A stretch of 64,000 nucleotides of DNA, from positions 62,001 through 126,000 of the IMG/VR virus record IMGVR_UViG_3300036770_006954. One strand, given 5' to 3'. Both the position numbers and the translations under genes were made by a program. Under the pieces are notes generated by a model. That model saw nothing but the letters and a program-made list of their open reading frames with translations, was not told where the DNA came from and ran no database searches. Source of the stretch: a virus. Shown in pieces: positions 53,467 through 61,637 of this stretch. Numbering within the stretch: position 1 is the first letter of the stretch; each line of letters opens with the position of its first letter.

Positions 53467-55227
53467 TTACCTCCCAAATAACCACCCATACTTTTGATAA
53501 TCAGTTCTACTTGCAGTATAATCTTTGGAATGAATCATACCGGGGTCTTTAAACTGAGGTAACGATGGATTAAAATATTCAGATTTTTCTTTGTTTTCAG
53601 TAACTATGGTTGACCAAGAATCTAACATTGCCTTAGTATGGTTTACAACTTTAACCAATGAAGGAAAGGCTGCCTCTGCAACATAAGTTGCCATTGCAAT
53701 AGACATAATACAATCGTCATGATGGCCTTTTTGGTGGTCGGGTCTTCCATTGATGTAAACAAAAGTTCCCATTTCATTTACTAATCTACTCGAACGAATC
53801 TTAAATTCATGTCTAATTGATTCTTCAAAAGAAGCGATAATTTGAACTCTTTTGTTGTTAAAATTGATTCCTGGTATTTTTTCTTTAACCCTAGGGTCAT
53901 ATTTCCATTTATTTGCCATGTCGATTCCATCATAGAAAAAATTTTCATATCCTATTTCTTGTAACTTTCGTGCAGTTGCAACACCCATTCCACCTGTCAA
54001 ATCAATAACACAAAGGGCACTATACATAATACCCCACTTATAAGCGATTTCGGCTAATGTATCGGGTGGTATTTTACCAACAAATTCTAATACCTGTTCT
54101 TTTTCATCAAAATCAATAATTTCAATACAAGAAAAATCCTCAGAATCCCCTCGAGAAACATCAATACCCATTACATATTTGTGACCATTTATAGGTTCTT
54201 TCCAAATCCATAATTGACCACCAACTAATTTGGCACTCGGTTCTCTAACATCATTTTTTTGAATATCCTGTAAAAGTTGTGAATCGAATACATTATCACC
54301 CGAACCTAAGAAATTACACTCCAATTCTTGAGCAACCTTTCTCCTATCATATTTGAGTTTTTTAACCATACTCTCAAACCAAGAAGAACAAGGTTTGTAA
54401 CCATCTTCAATATATTTGTGAAGAGTTTCCAAACTTCTTTCCCTTCTATTTTCTGCGGATAAATCAATGACAACATCAGAAGGATATTCATGTTTGTTAA
54501 GTAGGTAATGGACTAAATCGTTAGTCTTAACCATATACAAATCTTTGGTGTATCGGGGGTCACGATACCAATACATTTCAGTGATTTTGAAATCATTCAT
54601 ACCACGAAGTGCTTGGTCATAGATTTCGTAGTAAATTGGGTCAAAACCGTTAGGTGTTGAAATCACTACGACTTTACCTCCGGTAGAAAGAGATGCCATA
54701 CAAGCAGCCCAGAAATCACTGTCGGCTTCAATAAACGCCGCCTCATCAAAAATAAGTGTGGTGGGGGTGTATCCACGAAGTGCGTCTCGTGAAGTTGCAA
54801 CCGCTTTTACCTCGCACCCATTTGTTAGTTTGAAGTGGCGTGCAGAATTTTTTTCAGGTGCAAACCCAATACCAACCCAACTTGGCCATTGTTCAGTAAA
54901 CCCACGAATTTTATTTGCAAATTCTACTGATGTATCTAACTTATTGGCAATGATTAGAATTTTTTCAGGTTTTTCTTTTCGAGCAAAGGCTAGTCTTTTA
55001 CTAGCCCATGCTGCGGTTACTGTAGAGACACCCGCCTGACGATACTTTAATGCAATGTTTTCATTGTATTCCTCATAGTCCTCCACCAATTGAACTTGGT
55101 CTTGGAATAACTCTAAGGGTACATATCGGGATACTGTGTTATCGTAAGTCTGTAAATAAGTTTTTAGAGCGTAAGGAGTGCTCTTCATGCACTTCTTATA
55201 CTCAATAATAACTTGTTCTTTTGTCAT
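53467..55227 (-). CDS. large terminase subunit, gp17-like
   Basis: 586 aa. ATPase motifs: KYRQAGVST (61-69, Walker A-like) and LIFDEAAF (158-165, Walker B), with a coupling-motif region after VISTPNGFD. Nuclease domain: VMGIDVSRGDSEDFSCIEI near 353-371 (RNase H-like first Asp) and GHHDDCIMSIAMA near 520-532 (last acidic pair). It packages DNA through the portal. It overlaps neither neighbour but is only 6 bases from the upstream gene. No separate small terminase was recognised in this window. Confidence 0.95.
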   Translation of the reverse strand: MTKEQVIIEYKKCMKSTPYALKTYLQTYDNTVSRYVPLELFQDQVQLVEDYEEYNENIALKYRQAGVSTVTAAWASKRLAFARKEKPEKILIIANKLDTSVEFANKIRGFTEQWPSWVGIGFAPEKNSARHFKLTNGCEVKAVATSRDALRGYTPTTLIFDEAAFIEADSDFWAACMASLSTGGKVVVISTPNGFDPIYYEIYDQALRGMNDFKITEMYWYRDPRYTKDLYMVKTNDLVHYLLNKHEYPSDVVIDLSAENRRERSLETLHKYIEDGYKPCSSWFESMVKKLKYDRRKVAQELECNFLGSGDNVFDSQLLQDIQKNDVREPSAKLVGGQLWIWKEPINGHKYVMGIDVSRGDSEDFSCIEIIDFDEKEQVLEFVGKIPPDTLAEIAYKWGIMYSALCVIDLTGGMGVATARKLQEIGYENFFYDGIDMANKWKYDPRVKEKIPGINFNNKRVQIIASFEESIRHEFKIRSSRLVNEMGTFVYINGRPDHQKGHHDDCIMSIAMATYVAEAAFPSLVKVVNHTKAMLDSWSTIVTENKEKSEYFNPSLPQFKDPGMIHSKDYTASRTDYQKYGWLFGR

Positions 55228-55233
55228 AATTCC

Positions 55234-56520
55234 TTAGTCAGGACGGGAAATACCCAAACCTGCTAAGAAATCTAAACCATCATCCTCGGAATCTTCATCC
55301 GTGTCAAAACTTTCGTATTCCTCCTTGTTTTGTTTTGCAATTGTAATCAACTCACGAAAAGAGTCGGTAGCTTTTGCAATTCTTTTGGTATCTTCAGAAA
55401 TGGCGTTTCCAACAATTTCCAAGAACTCCTCAGCAGGGAGTTTATAAAGTTCCATTTGGAACCAATTAATCAAACCTTTATTTTGTTCATCATATACCTC
55501 ATCAGGTAATGCAAAACGAATTTTTTCCACAATTTGTGGTCCAATTCTAAGAGACCATGCCTCCATAGGTAGGGTATCGGTTTGGCCCATAACTTTTTCA
55601 CGGGTAGTGGGGTCTTCAGGTAAACCATAACGACCTTTAGCTTCTTCCAATCCTTTGATTATTTCGTGACACACAATGGGAAATAACATCCCATAGGCTT
55701 TAATTACGGTGTCGGGAGAACTGTCACCATCCTCATCTTCAAAACCATCATCACCAGCATCTTCAAGTTCGACTTTTCCGGCAACTCCTTGACCTGTAGC
55801 ACTCATCATGTCAATCATTTGTTCCATGGTGAAGTACATGAAATCATTCAAAGACATAATTTCCAGATATGCAGGATAAAGTCTTGGGTCAATTTCATCA
55901 AGTTTTTCCCTAACCTCAGGTTTTTGGAAAAGATAGTGTCCCTTTTTCGCCGAACCTTGGATAATTGCGTTAATGATATTTCTTTTATGTTTTTCTAATT
56001 CTAAGACTTCTTCAGGAGTTACTTCATCAATGTCAAAGCCTGAATCAATCATAATCTTTTGTGCATCCTCTTCGTTTTCTTCTTCTAACTCGTCGGCTTC
56101 ATATCTGAAGTTACTGACATCGATTGGTTCACGATTTAAATTTGCCTCAACGATGAACCAATCTGAAGGTACTTGAGTATCCTCTAAACAAGCTTCGATT
56201 GCCAAGTTCTCTAAAGCATCTCTGTGTCTTGATTCAATTTGCATAATTTGAGGAACTTTCTGATACATTTCAGCAATCAACATTCTTCCTAACATTTGAG
56301 AACTAATTGATTCTCTGCCAGTAACTTCTCGAACTTTGTCTACAACTTGTTTGAATCGGTTAGTAACCAATCTTTGTACATCTTCAGGACCTTTACCCAT
56401 TGCAGGGTTTTTTGCATAAGGACTTTCAGGGTCTCTTAATTTTCTTTCGAGACTTGGGTCCATACGTTCGGGGTAATCCCCGTAATCAATTTGTTCCTGA
56501 ATTTTTCTATTTTTTGCCAT
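55234..56520 (-). CDS. hypothetical head-module protein upstream of terminase
   Basis: 428 aa from the ATG at 56520 (a GTG one codon earlier is possible). Helical, acidic at about 140-165, 265-285 and in the C-terminus. The region RYGLPEDPTTREKVMGQTD is the most distinctive. It is directly upstream of terminase, a position where phages often carry a small terminase or capsid-completion gene, but length and sequence do not match the small terminase. No catalytic motif. It overlaps the upstream gene by 14 bases. Confidence 0.65.
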   Translation of the reverse strand: MAKNRKIQEQIDYGDYPERMDPSLERKLRDPESPYAKNPAMGKGPEDVQRLVTNRFKQVVDKVREVTGRESISSQMLGRMLIAEMYQKVPQIMQIESRHRDALENLAIEACLEDTQVPSDWFIVEANLNREPIDVSNFRYEADELEEENEEDAQKIMIDSGFDIDEVTPEEVLELEKHKRNIINAIIQGSAKKGHYLFQKPEVREKLDEIDPRLYPAYLEIMSLNDFMYFTMEQMIDMMSATGQGVAGKVELEDAGDDGFEDEDGDSSPDTVIKAYGMLFPIVCHEIIKGLEEAKGRYGLPEDPTTREKVMGQTDTLPMEAWSLRIGPQIVEKIRFALPDEVYDEQNKGLINWFQMELYKLPAEEFLEIVGNAISEDTKRIAKATDSFRELITIAKQNKEEYESFDTDEDSEDDGLDFLAGLGISRPD

Positions 56521-57382
56521 CACGAAGAATACTTTGGATTAGTTGTAATACATCTTTTTTAGCATCTTCCATTTCTTTTTTAGACGCCTTTGGTTTTGGA
56601 TTCGGTCCTTCAAATGGTTTTTTTCCTGGGTGAGCAGGACGAATTGATGGACGAGTACCGGGTTTTGTAGTAGGTTTAACAGGTGCGGTCTCAGTTTCCG
56701 ACTCACCCATTGATTGTAACATACCCAAATCTCCAATAGGACGACTCATACGGATACTCTTACCCTTCTTTGATTTTGGTTTGTAAACCGAGCGACGAAT
56801 GACACCTTGTTCGGCAATCATATCTAATATTTCTGCTTTGGACATTTTTGGTTCTAAATAATTTTCAACCAAAGATACAATTTCTTCCTCAATAAAAAAA
56901 TCCATCGGAGATTTTCCTTCCTTCAAACTTTTTTTGACTTGTCTAACACATCTTTCAAACTTGGCGTTTTTCTTAGGTCCTAACTGTGAGTGGCATATTG
57001 CCCAAGGATTGTTTTCATCTTTTTCTTCCTCTGACATATCCTCTTTTTTATCAATTTCAGTATCCCCTAAATCACTCATACCGTCAGGAGCTTGAACTTG
57101 GTGTGGAGCTTGAGTGGTTGCACCACCTTGAGCACTACCCATGTAGTCCATATCATCCTCAGTCATCTCAGTTTCAATACGAACATTTATACCTCTTGAT
57201 GTCAAATCTTTGAGTTTTCCTGGGTCTTGAGTTGCCTTTTCTGCGGAAATCATAACTGCACCTTGTTCTAAAATAGTGAGTTTCTCGAGAAGTACATCCA
57301 TTTGATTCTCGTTTAATTTAACAACGGTTGTTGGTGATAATCCCATTTCAACCAATTTTACAATTTTTTCCTTAGTTTTCAT
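56507..57382 (-). CDS. hypothetical head-module protein with amphipathic C-terminus
   Basis: 291 aa from the ATG at 57382; an earlier in-frame start at 57406 is less likely because it lies inside the previous gene. The N-terminal 60 residues are helical, the middle is acidic and Gln-rich, about 135-165 contains a Cys pair (WAICHSQLGPK, FERCVRQVKK), and the C-terminal third is Lys/Pro-rich before a last amphipathic helix (LQLIQSILRDGKK). Possibly an internal or core protein. Overlaps both neighbours. Confidence 0.62.
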   Translation of the reverse strand: MKTKEKIVKLVEMGLSPTTVVKLNENQMDVLLEKLTILEQGAVMISAEKATQDPGKLKDLTSRGINVRIETEMTEDDMDYMGSAQGGATTQAPHQVQAPDGMSDLGDTEIDKKEDMSEEEKDENNPWAICHSQLGPKKNAKFERCVRQVKKSLKEGKSPMDFFIEEEIVSLVENYLEPKMSKAEILDMIAEQGVIRRSVYKPKSKKGKSIRMSRPIGDLGMLQSMGESETETAPVKPTTKPGTRPSIRPAHPGKKPFEGPNPKPKASKKEMEDAKKDVLQLIQSILRDGKK

Positions 57383-57767
57383 AAACAACTTCTTTTTCAA
57401 ACTCAAGAATTAAGTCTTTTTCGTAAAGTTTATTTTTTACCGATTCTTCCTCTTCACCAAATTTAAATACCAATCGATTGTTTTCATCATACTCTTCAAT
57501 TTCCCATCCTAAAGCAATAACACCGTCCATGGCATCGGACATATTAAAATAATCTGAGTTTTGAATGAGTTCTAATTTAACATCTGAGTTTCTAAGAACT
57601 CCGACTTTGTCGATATGTTCTAAATTAGGTGGTGTGGGGTATCCACTTGAAGGAGATGCCTCCCATGAATCACCCCACACATCTAAATTTTCTGAAAATA
57701 TAAATTCGTAGAGATTGTTTCCCTTATAATCAGGACCAAGTCCATTGATATAAGTTAGATATCTCAT
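57372..57767 (-). CDS. hypothetical small protein
   Basis: 131 aa, acidic, starting MRYLTYINGLGPDYKG. It has a compact alternating strand-helix layout with WGDSWEASPSSGYPTPPN as a loop. It overlaps the next gene by 11 bases and the previous by 4. Family not recognised. Probably a head or neck completion or chaperone protein, by location. Confidence 0.6.
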   Translation of the reverse strand: MRYLTYINGLGPDYKGNNLYEFIFSENLDVWGDSWEASPSSGYPTPPNLEHIDKVGVLRNSDVKLELIQNSDYFNMSDAMDGVIALGWEIEEYDENNRLVFKFGEEEESVKNKLYEKDLILEFEKEVVYEN

Positions 57768-58930
57768 AAAACTATTCCTTCTACAGAAATTCTAATTTGT
57801 TTATTTTTATTTTCAAATACCAAATTTTTCTTGTTAGTTCTACCAACAAATTCAAAATCAGAATTTTCTTCTAAAAACTTTTTTCCCGCCAATTCCTGTT
57901 CAATGGTTTCAGATAGAGTTTCAATTTTTGAAATAAACGAATTAACTTTTTTCTTGTTTTCGATTTTTCTTTCTTCGAATAACTTTTTTGAAAGTTGTAC
58001 CTCTGAGTCAGTAACCTCAAAATACTTACTTAGGACTTTGTCGATTTTACTTTCTCTTACCGAGTTGAAGTCGTAATCTTCAGAACCCATACCTTCCATT
58101 GGTTCTTCCATAGAAACCTCATCTTCGATACCTAAATCCATTTCAGGTTCTCCACCCATATCAGAATCCATTTCAACATCTGACTCTACATCTTCAAACT
58201 TAGACATAATATCTTCCATATCTTCTGGTTCCAACTTAGTTAAATCGAGTGCGGAAAGAACCATGTTTATAACATATTTGATATCTTCAGAAGACATCCC
58301 TTCTTGGTCTTCAAGAGCTCTCATCTTTTGAGTTAACTTACCTGTAAGTTTTTGAATTACTTTGAAAGAAACTTTTTCTTCCATATCTTCACCACCTGTC
58401 ATCGGTTCTTCAGCCGGAACATCTAAATCAAGTTCTGCGTCCACCCCTAAATCAAGCTCATCCTCACCACCCATACTATCCATAGGTAATTCGGGTGCTG
58501 GAAGTGCAGCTGGTTCTGCGGGAACTGCAGGTGCTACAGCCTCAGGTGCTGGTGGAGTTGGTGTTTTTAAAACAAATTTCTTTTGTTCACCAAATAATTT
58601 AACTTCTTCAGTTTCTCCGTTTAACTCGTTTGTTTCTTTCACAATTAAGTTTAACTTCTTTAGAGCTTGTGAATATGAAGAATAATATTTTCTATTTTTC
58701 ATTGGCTCAATATAATCCAAGGTTGACTCATTCAATCCTTTTTTGATAATATACCCTTGTTTTTCTTTGACAATGTGGTAGTTCATACCGTCAGCCAAAT
58801 TAATTGAATAATCACTTGAACTTTCAGTAATACCGTTTGAGGGCATTCTGTAAGTGGCGATTTCCATAATTCTTTTCAATTTTTCGGTACCTTCTAATTT
58901 TTCACTACCGATTGGTTTAAGTTTTGCCAT
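57764..58930 (-). CDS. hypothetical acidic core-like protein
   Basis: 388 aa. N-terminal 130 residues are mixed. A Pro/Ala-rich hinge (about 124-148) leads to a strongly acidic region (about 150-180 and 245-300, e.g. DLGVDAELDLDV) and a helical C-terminus (310-360). The acidity and repeated E-x-D blocks resemble the scaffold protein, so it could be a second prohead core protein. No enzyme motif. First gene of the head operon on this strand after the Thr-Pro-linker gene. Confidence 0.65.
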   Translation of the reverse strand: MAKLKPIGSEKLEGTEKLKRIMEIATYRMPSNGITESSSDYSINLADGMNYHIVKEKQGYIIKKGLNESTLDYIEPMKNRKYYSSYSQALKKLNLIVKETNELNGETEEVKLFGEQKKFVLKTPTPPAPEAVAPAVPAEPAALPAPELPMDSMGGEDELDLGVDAELDLDVPAEEPMTGGEDMEEKVSFKVIQKLTGKLTQKMRALEDQEGMSSEDIKYVINMVLSALDLTKLEPEDMEDIMSKFEDVESDVEMDSDMGGEPEMDLGIEDEVSMEEPMEGMGSEDYDFNSVRESKIDKVLSKYFEVTDSEVQLSKKLFEERKIENKKKVNSFISKIETLSETIEQELAGKKFLEENSDFEFVGRTNKKNLVFENKNKQIRISVEGIVL

Positions 58931-58951
58931 GGTTTTTCTTTATTTAATTTT

Positions 58952-59830
58952 TTAATTGTTAAGTCCGTGCATTCCACCCAACTGAACTGCACTCATATCG
59001 ATAACAGTCCCTTGTCTTCCACCATCGGGATTTTCAGGGACCCAATCCACTGGGTGAGGATAAGGTGGGGTTGTGATTACTCCATCACAGTCAACGCACG
59101 CATTGGCTTCGTATTGCTCATTTACTTCAAACACACCAAAAGGTGTTGGTGTTGGAGTTGGTGTTGCAGTGCCAGTCGCAGTTTGAGTCGGTGTTGCTGT
59201 ATTTGACGCCGTAATACTTGGTGTGGGTGTATTAGTGTTGGTTGGTGTATTAGTTGGTGTATTTGATGGTGTTTGAGTAGGTGTATTAGTTGGAGTTTCC
59301 GTAGGTGTAACCGTTGCTGTTGCCGTAATACTCGGAGTAGGAGTATTTGATGCGGTTATACTTGGGGTAGGGGAATTGGTGGGTGTTTGAGTTTGTGTTT
59401 GAGTTGGGGTTACAGTGTTAGTTGGAGTTTGAGTTACTGTCGGTGTTGGTGTATTTGTTGACGTTTGTGTTTGAGTTGGCGTGTTACTTGGTGTTTGGGT
59501 TTGAGTTTGTGTTGGGGTAGGTGTATTTGTTGAAGTTTGGGTTTGTGTTGGAGTGTTACTTGGAGTATTTGTTGGTGTTGAGGTTGGAGACTCAGTTGGT
59601 GTTGGTGTTAAATCTCCCAAACATTCAATACAAGTTTCCCAAGGCCCGTTGAATACTGTGACTACTTGAGCTAAGGGAGTTTCATCAAAATTTACTAAGG
59701 TCCAACAACCAATGTTTGTTGACCCCGCTAATAATTCGTAAATTTTACCTGAAACTATTTTAGCTTCGGTGGCAAAAAATCTTGAAGGTTGACCCGTACA
59801 AGAAGTTCCAATAAAATAATTCAACGCCAT
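58952..59830 (-). CDS. Thr-Pro-linker surface protein in the head operon
   Basis: 292 aa. The N-terminal 72 residues form a Cys-containing module ([20 protein letters not shown]-x-x-C at the end of the module). One very long Thr-Pro linker runs from about 73 to 230. A short C-terminal domain (231-292) contains ACVDCDG. It is of the same family of architecture as the adhesins at 5-16 kb but is located 43 kb away, upstream of the head genes. It could be a head decoration fibre (a hoc-like role) or another appendage. Confidence 0.72.
   Translation of the reverse strand: MALNYFIGTSCTGQPSRFFATEAKIVSGKIYELLAGSTNIGCWTLVNFDETPLAQVVTVFNGPWETCIECLGDLTPTPTESPTSTPTNTPSNTPTQTQTSTNTPTPTQTQTQTPSNTPTQTQTSTNTPTPTVTQTPTNTVTPTQTQTQTPTNSPTPSITASNTPTPSITATATVTPTETPTNTPTQTPSNTPTNTPTNTNTPTPSITASNTATPTQTATGTATPTPTPTPFGVFEVNEQYEANACVDCDGVITTPPYPHPVDWVPENPDGGRQGTVIDMSAVQLGGMHGLNN
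59140..59612 (-). repeat. longest uninterrupted Thr-Pro linker repeat in the window
   Basis: About 470 bases of imperfect tandem coding repeats ([22 protein letters not shown] units). It encodes roughly 157 residues without another domain. Confidence 0.75.
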
Positions 59831-59844
59831 GGACTTTTTTTTCT

Positions 59845-59852
59845 ATAAATAT
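59845..59852 (-). promoter_or_regulatory. TATTTAT-type candidate late promoter
   Basis: Minus-strand ATATTTAT 14 bases before the ATG at 59830. Confidence 0.45.
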
Positions 59853-59896
59853 TGTCGGTTAATAATAACTTTAATAAATAAATATCTAAATTGGTA

Positions 59897-60649
59897 TTAA
59901 TCTACCAATTTCACCTCAACTGATAATTCTTTGTCTGTTTGCCGACTGACAGTTGAATAAAGTTTTTCCAACAATCCCGACCTACGGAGGTATTTGAATA
60001 CCAAGTTTTCATAAGAATATTCCCCCTCTTTTTCGAGTCCTGACTTACGATAATCTTTTAATTTCTTTTTTAGTTTTTCAACTTTTTCTTCGTTGGCTTT
60101 AAGTCCTTCTTTTTTGATATTGGTGATAAGGTTTTGGATTTTGTCCTTCCAACTGTCAATTTTGGTTGTTAGGACCCCTCTTTCTAGTTGTGGTTTTTCT
60201 TTTGATGGTTTAGAAATCCACTCATCATTCAGTACGGAATATACTCCTGATGCAAAGTGAATCTCTTCAGAATCTTGTGGGTATAGTTCCACTTCGTAAC
60301 CGTATATTTTAATATCGTGTTTGTCATTAAAAATTTGTTTTTTAAGACCAAACAAATCTCTATAGAGTTGAGCTTGTTTTCCGAATTGATTGTAATCAAT
60401 GATAAGGTGGAGGTCAAAGTCGGAATATTCTGACCAGTTATAGTTTGATAGACTACCTGTCAGTACCACATCTTCAACTTCTAAGTCATCCACTAATGTA
60501 TCCCCGAAAGCTTCGGAGATTTTCATAAGTGCGTCTCTGACTTTTGGTTTCATCACCGCTTCAGATGCGTCGTCATAGTTTTCCCATACCTTTGGGTTAA
60601 GGGTGTCTCTAACTGCGAAACTCTGAAGTATAGTTGATAGTTGTGCCAT
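59897..60649 (-). CDS. nucleotidyltransferase-fold protein
   Basis: 250 aa. VLTGSLSNYNWSEYSDFDLHLII (about 62-84) is the G-S...S-D-x-D-L active-site pattern of the Pol-beta/MNT superfamily. EVELYPQDS may supply the third acidic residue. The C-terminal 90 residues are Lys-rich helices. Such small enzymes add a nucleotide to RNA, protein or antibiotic-like targets; no partner HEPN gene is visible, so a toxin-antitoxin call is not supported. It has a rare strong Shine-Dalgarno (AAGGAGG) fused to the late motif. Confidence 0.75.
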   Translation of the reverse strand: MAQLSTILQSFAVRDTLNPKVWENYDDASEAVMKPKVRDALMKISEAFGDTLVDDLEVEDVVLTGSLSNYNWSEYSDFDLHLIIDYNQFGKQAQLYRDLFGLKKQIFNDKHDIKIYGYEVELYPQDSEEIHFASGVYSVLNDEWISKPSKEKPQLERGVLTTKIDSWKDKIQNLITNIKKEGLKANEEKVEKLKKKLKDYRKSGLEKEGEYSYENLVFKYLRRSGLLEKLYSTVSRQTDKELSVEVKLVD

Positions 60650-60654
60650 CTGAG

Positions 60655-60669
60655 ATAAATACCTCCTTA
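60655..60669 (-). promoter_or_regulatory. Shine-Dalgarno overlapping the TATTTAT motif
   Basis: On the minus strand the sequence reads TAAGGAGGTATTTAT, 5 bases before the ATG at 60649. It joins a strong ribosome site and the late motif in one element, unlike most leaders here. Confidence 0.55.
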
Positions 60670-60912
60670 TTAGAGTTTGGTGTATTTGAATTTTTTGGCA
60701 ATATCACTTGAGAAGTATTTTCCTTGAGATTCTGCCATTCTGAATTTCGTGTAGGTTGCGTGTGGAACTTCTTCGTATTGGTATTTGGTTCCATTTTTAA
60801 ATTCTACCACCATTTCTTTTGACTCGGTATCATAGGTACTTTTGATGATTGTTGTTGAATCAATCTCATTGATGATTTTTGTTCCGTCTATAGTTTCTTT
60901 TTTTACTCCCAT
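60670..60912 (-). CDS. KTSC-domain protein
   Basis: 80 aa. The KTSC pattern is complete: IDSTTIIKSTYDTES, then MVVEFKNGTKYQYEEVP and TKFRMAESQGKYFSSDI. KTSC domains are small beta-rich modules of unknown biochemical role, frequent in phages and in bacterial proteins fused to other domains. It is a single-domain form here. A GTATTTAT motif lies 46 bases upstream. It lies 20 bases upstream of the nucleotidyltransferase-fold gene. Confidence 0.82.
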   Translation of the reverse strand: MGVKKETIDGTKIINEIDSTTIIKSTYDTESKEMVVEFKNGTKYQYEEVPHATYTKFRMAESQGKYFSSDIAKKFKYTKL

Positions 60913-60957
60913 TGTAAAGATGTTTTATAGTTTAATTTATTAGTGTATTGTCAATTG

Positions 60958-60965
60958 ATAAATAC
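60958..60965 (-). promoter_or_regulatory. TATTTAT-type candidate late promoter
   Basis: Minus-strand GTATTTAT 45 bases before the KTSC ATG at 60912 and just after the terminator of the UVR gene. Confidence 0.4.
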
Positions 60966-60971
60966 AAAAAA

Positions 60972-60993
60972 ACCCCCAACTTACGCTGAGGGT
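60972..60993 (-). terminator. terminator after the UVR-motif gene
   Basis: Seven-pair stem (ACCCTCA/TGGGGGT on the minus strand, one G-T wobble) followed by TTTTTTTG. Ends the minus transcript of the gene finishing at 61015. Confidence 0.75.
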
Positions 60994-61014
60994 GAAAAAC
61001 AAGGTCATTAATTA

Positions 61015-61440
61015 TTAGGAAAGTTTCTTTATTTCATCTCTAAGTTCTATTGCTTTTTCAAAGTCTTGTTGGTCGACTGCTTTCATTAGTTGGAAGTTGA
61101 GGTCATCAATTTTGACTTTGTTGTCTTCCAAGTTTTTAATCTTGTCACGAAGTTCAACCGCTTTTTCAAACTCTTGGAGGTCCACCGCTTTTTTAAGTTC
61201 TTTTTTGAGACGCTCCAAGTTTGTAGATTCTTCGGTTTGTGGGGTACTACCTTGGGTTGACCTGAAGATTGTGGTGAATTGAATCATTCCATCTTCAGAG
61301 GTAAAGGTTTCTTTTGACCAATCCCCCAATTCATCTTTACCGGTTTCTTTTTGGGTTTTACCTTTATAGACAAATGGGTCTTGGTTTAACAAGGAGTTAA
61401 AAAGGTTGTCAAATTCGTCAAGTAATCTTCTTCTAAACAT
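61015..61440 (-). CDS. UVR-motif protein, possible Clp adaptor
   Basis: 141 aa from the ATG at 61440. The frame is open 40 codons farther, but that stretch has no domain and lies in the divergent promoter region, so the shorter start is preferred. Two UVR motifs fill the C-terminal half (about 75-105 and 112-141), each with A-V-D-x-Q-[ED]-F-E-K-A-[VI]-E-L-R-D. The N-terminal half has no zinc-binding cysteines, unlike McsA. UVR motifs bind UvrA/B-type proteins or Clp ATPases. The divergent neighbour is a ClpC with its own UVR segment, so an adaptor role is plausible. Confidence 0.75.
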   Translation of the reverse strand: MFRRRLLDEFDNLFNSLLNQDPFVYKGKTQKETGKDELGDWSKETFTSEDGMIQFTTIFRSTQGSTPQTEESTNLERLKKELKKAVDLQEFEKAVELRDKIKNLEDNKVKIDDLNFQLMKAVDQQDFEKAIELRDEIKKLS

Positions 61441-61585
61441 TTTTTTAATTTTTAATTTGTTTATTTGACCCTGATAAGACAAGTCCTGTACCAAATCAAA
61501 ATAACTGACAAAATGTCCGAAATAGTTGTATTTGTAAATAATTTCCTGACACGATGTCAAATATCAAGAAAATTCTGACAAGGGT

Positions 61586-61616
61586 TTGGAATTGTCCTTT
61601 TTTTGATTAACCTTTG
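61586..61616 (+). promoter_or_regulatory. Bacteroidota-type promoter (TTG-N20-AACCTTTG) for clpC
   Basis: TTG at 61586-61588, exactly 20 bases, then AACCTTTG at 61609-61616, one base from the TAnnTTTG consensus. It has the same spacing as the element at 43858. Confidence 0.5.
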
Positions 61617-61637
61617 TACAAATCAATTTTAATAATC

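Noticed and set aside
55234-56520. Small terminase subunit
   Set aside because: The position fits, but 428 aa and the acidic helical composition do not resemble small terminases and no DNA-binding motif is visible.
59140-59612. Possible CRISPR or minisatellite array
   Set aside because: Units are imperfect, in frame and of uneven length, with no unique spacers. They code for Thr-Pro linkers.
59897-60912. A MNT-HEPN-type toxin-antitoxin pair
   Set aside because: The nucleotidyltransferase-fold gene has no HEPN neighbour; its neighbour is a KTSC-domain protein.
61441-61560. N-terminal extension of the UVR protein from an upstream start
   Set aside because: The extra 40 residues have no domain character and lie in the divergent promoter region. 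The ATG at 61440 is better placed.
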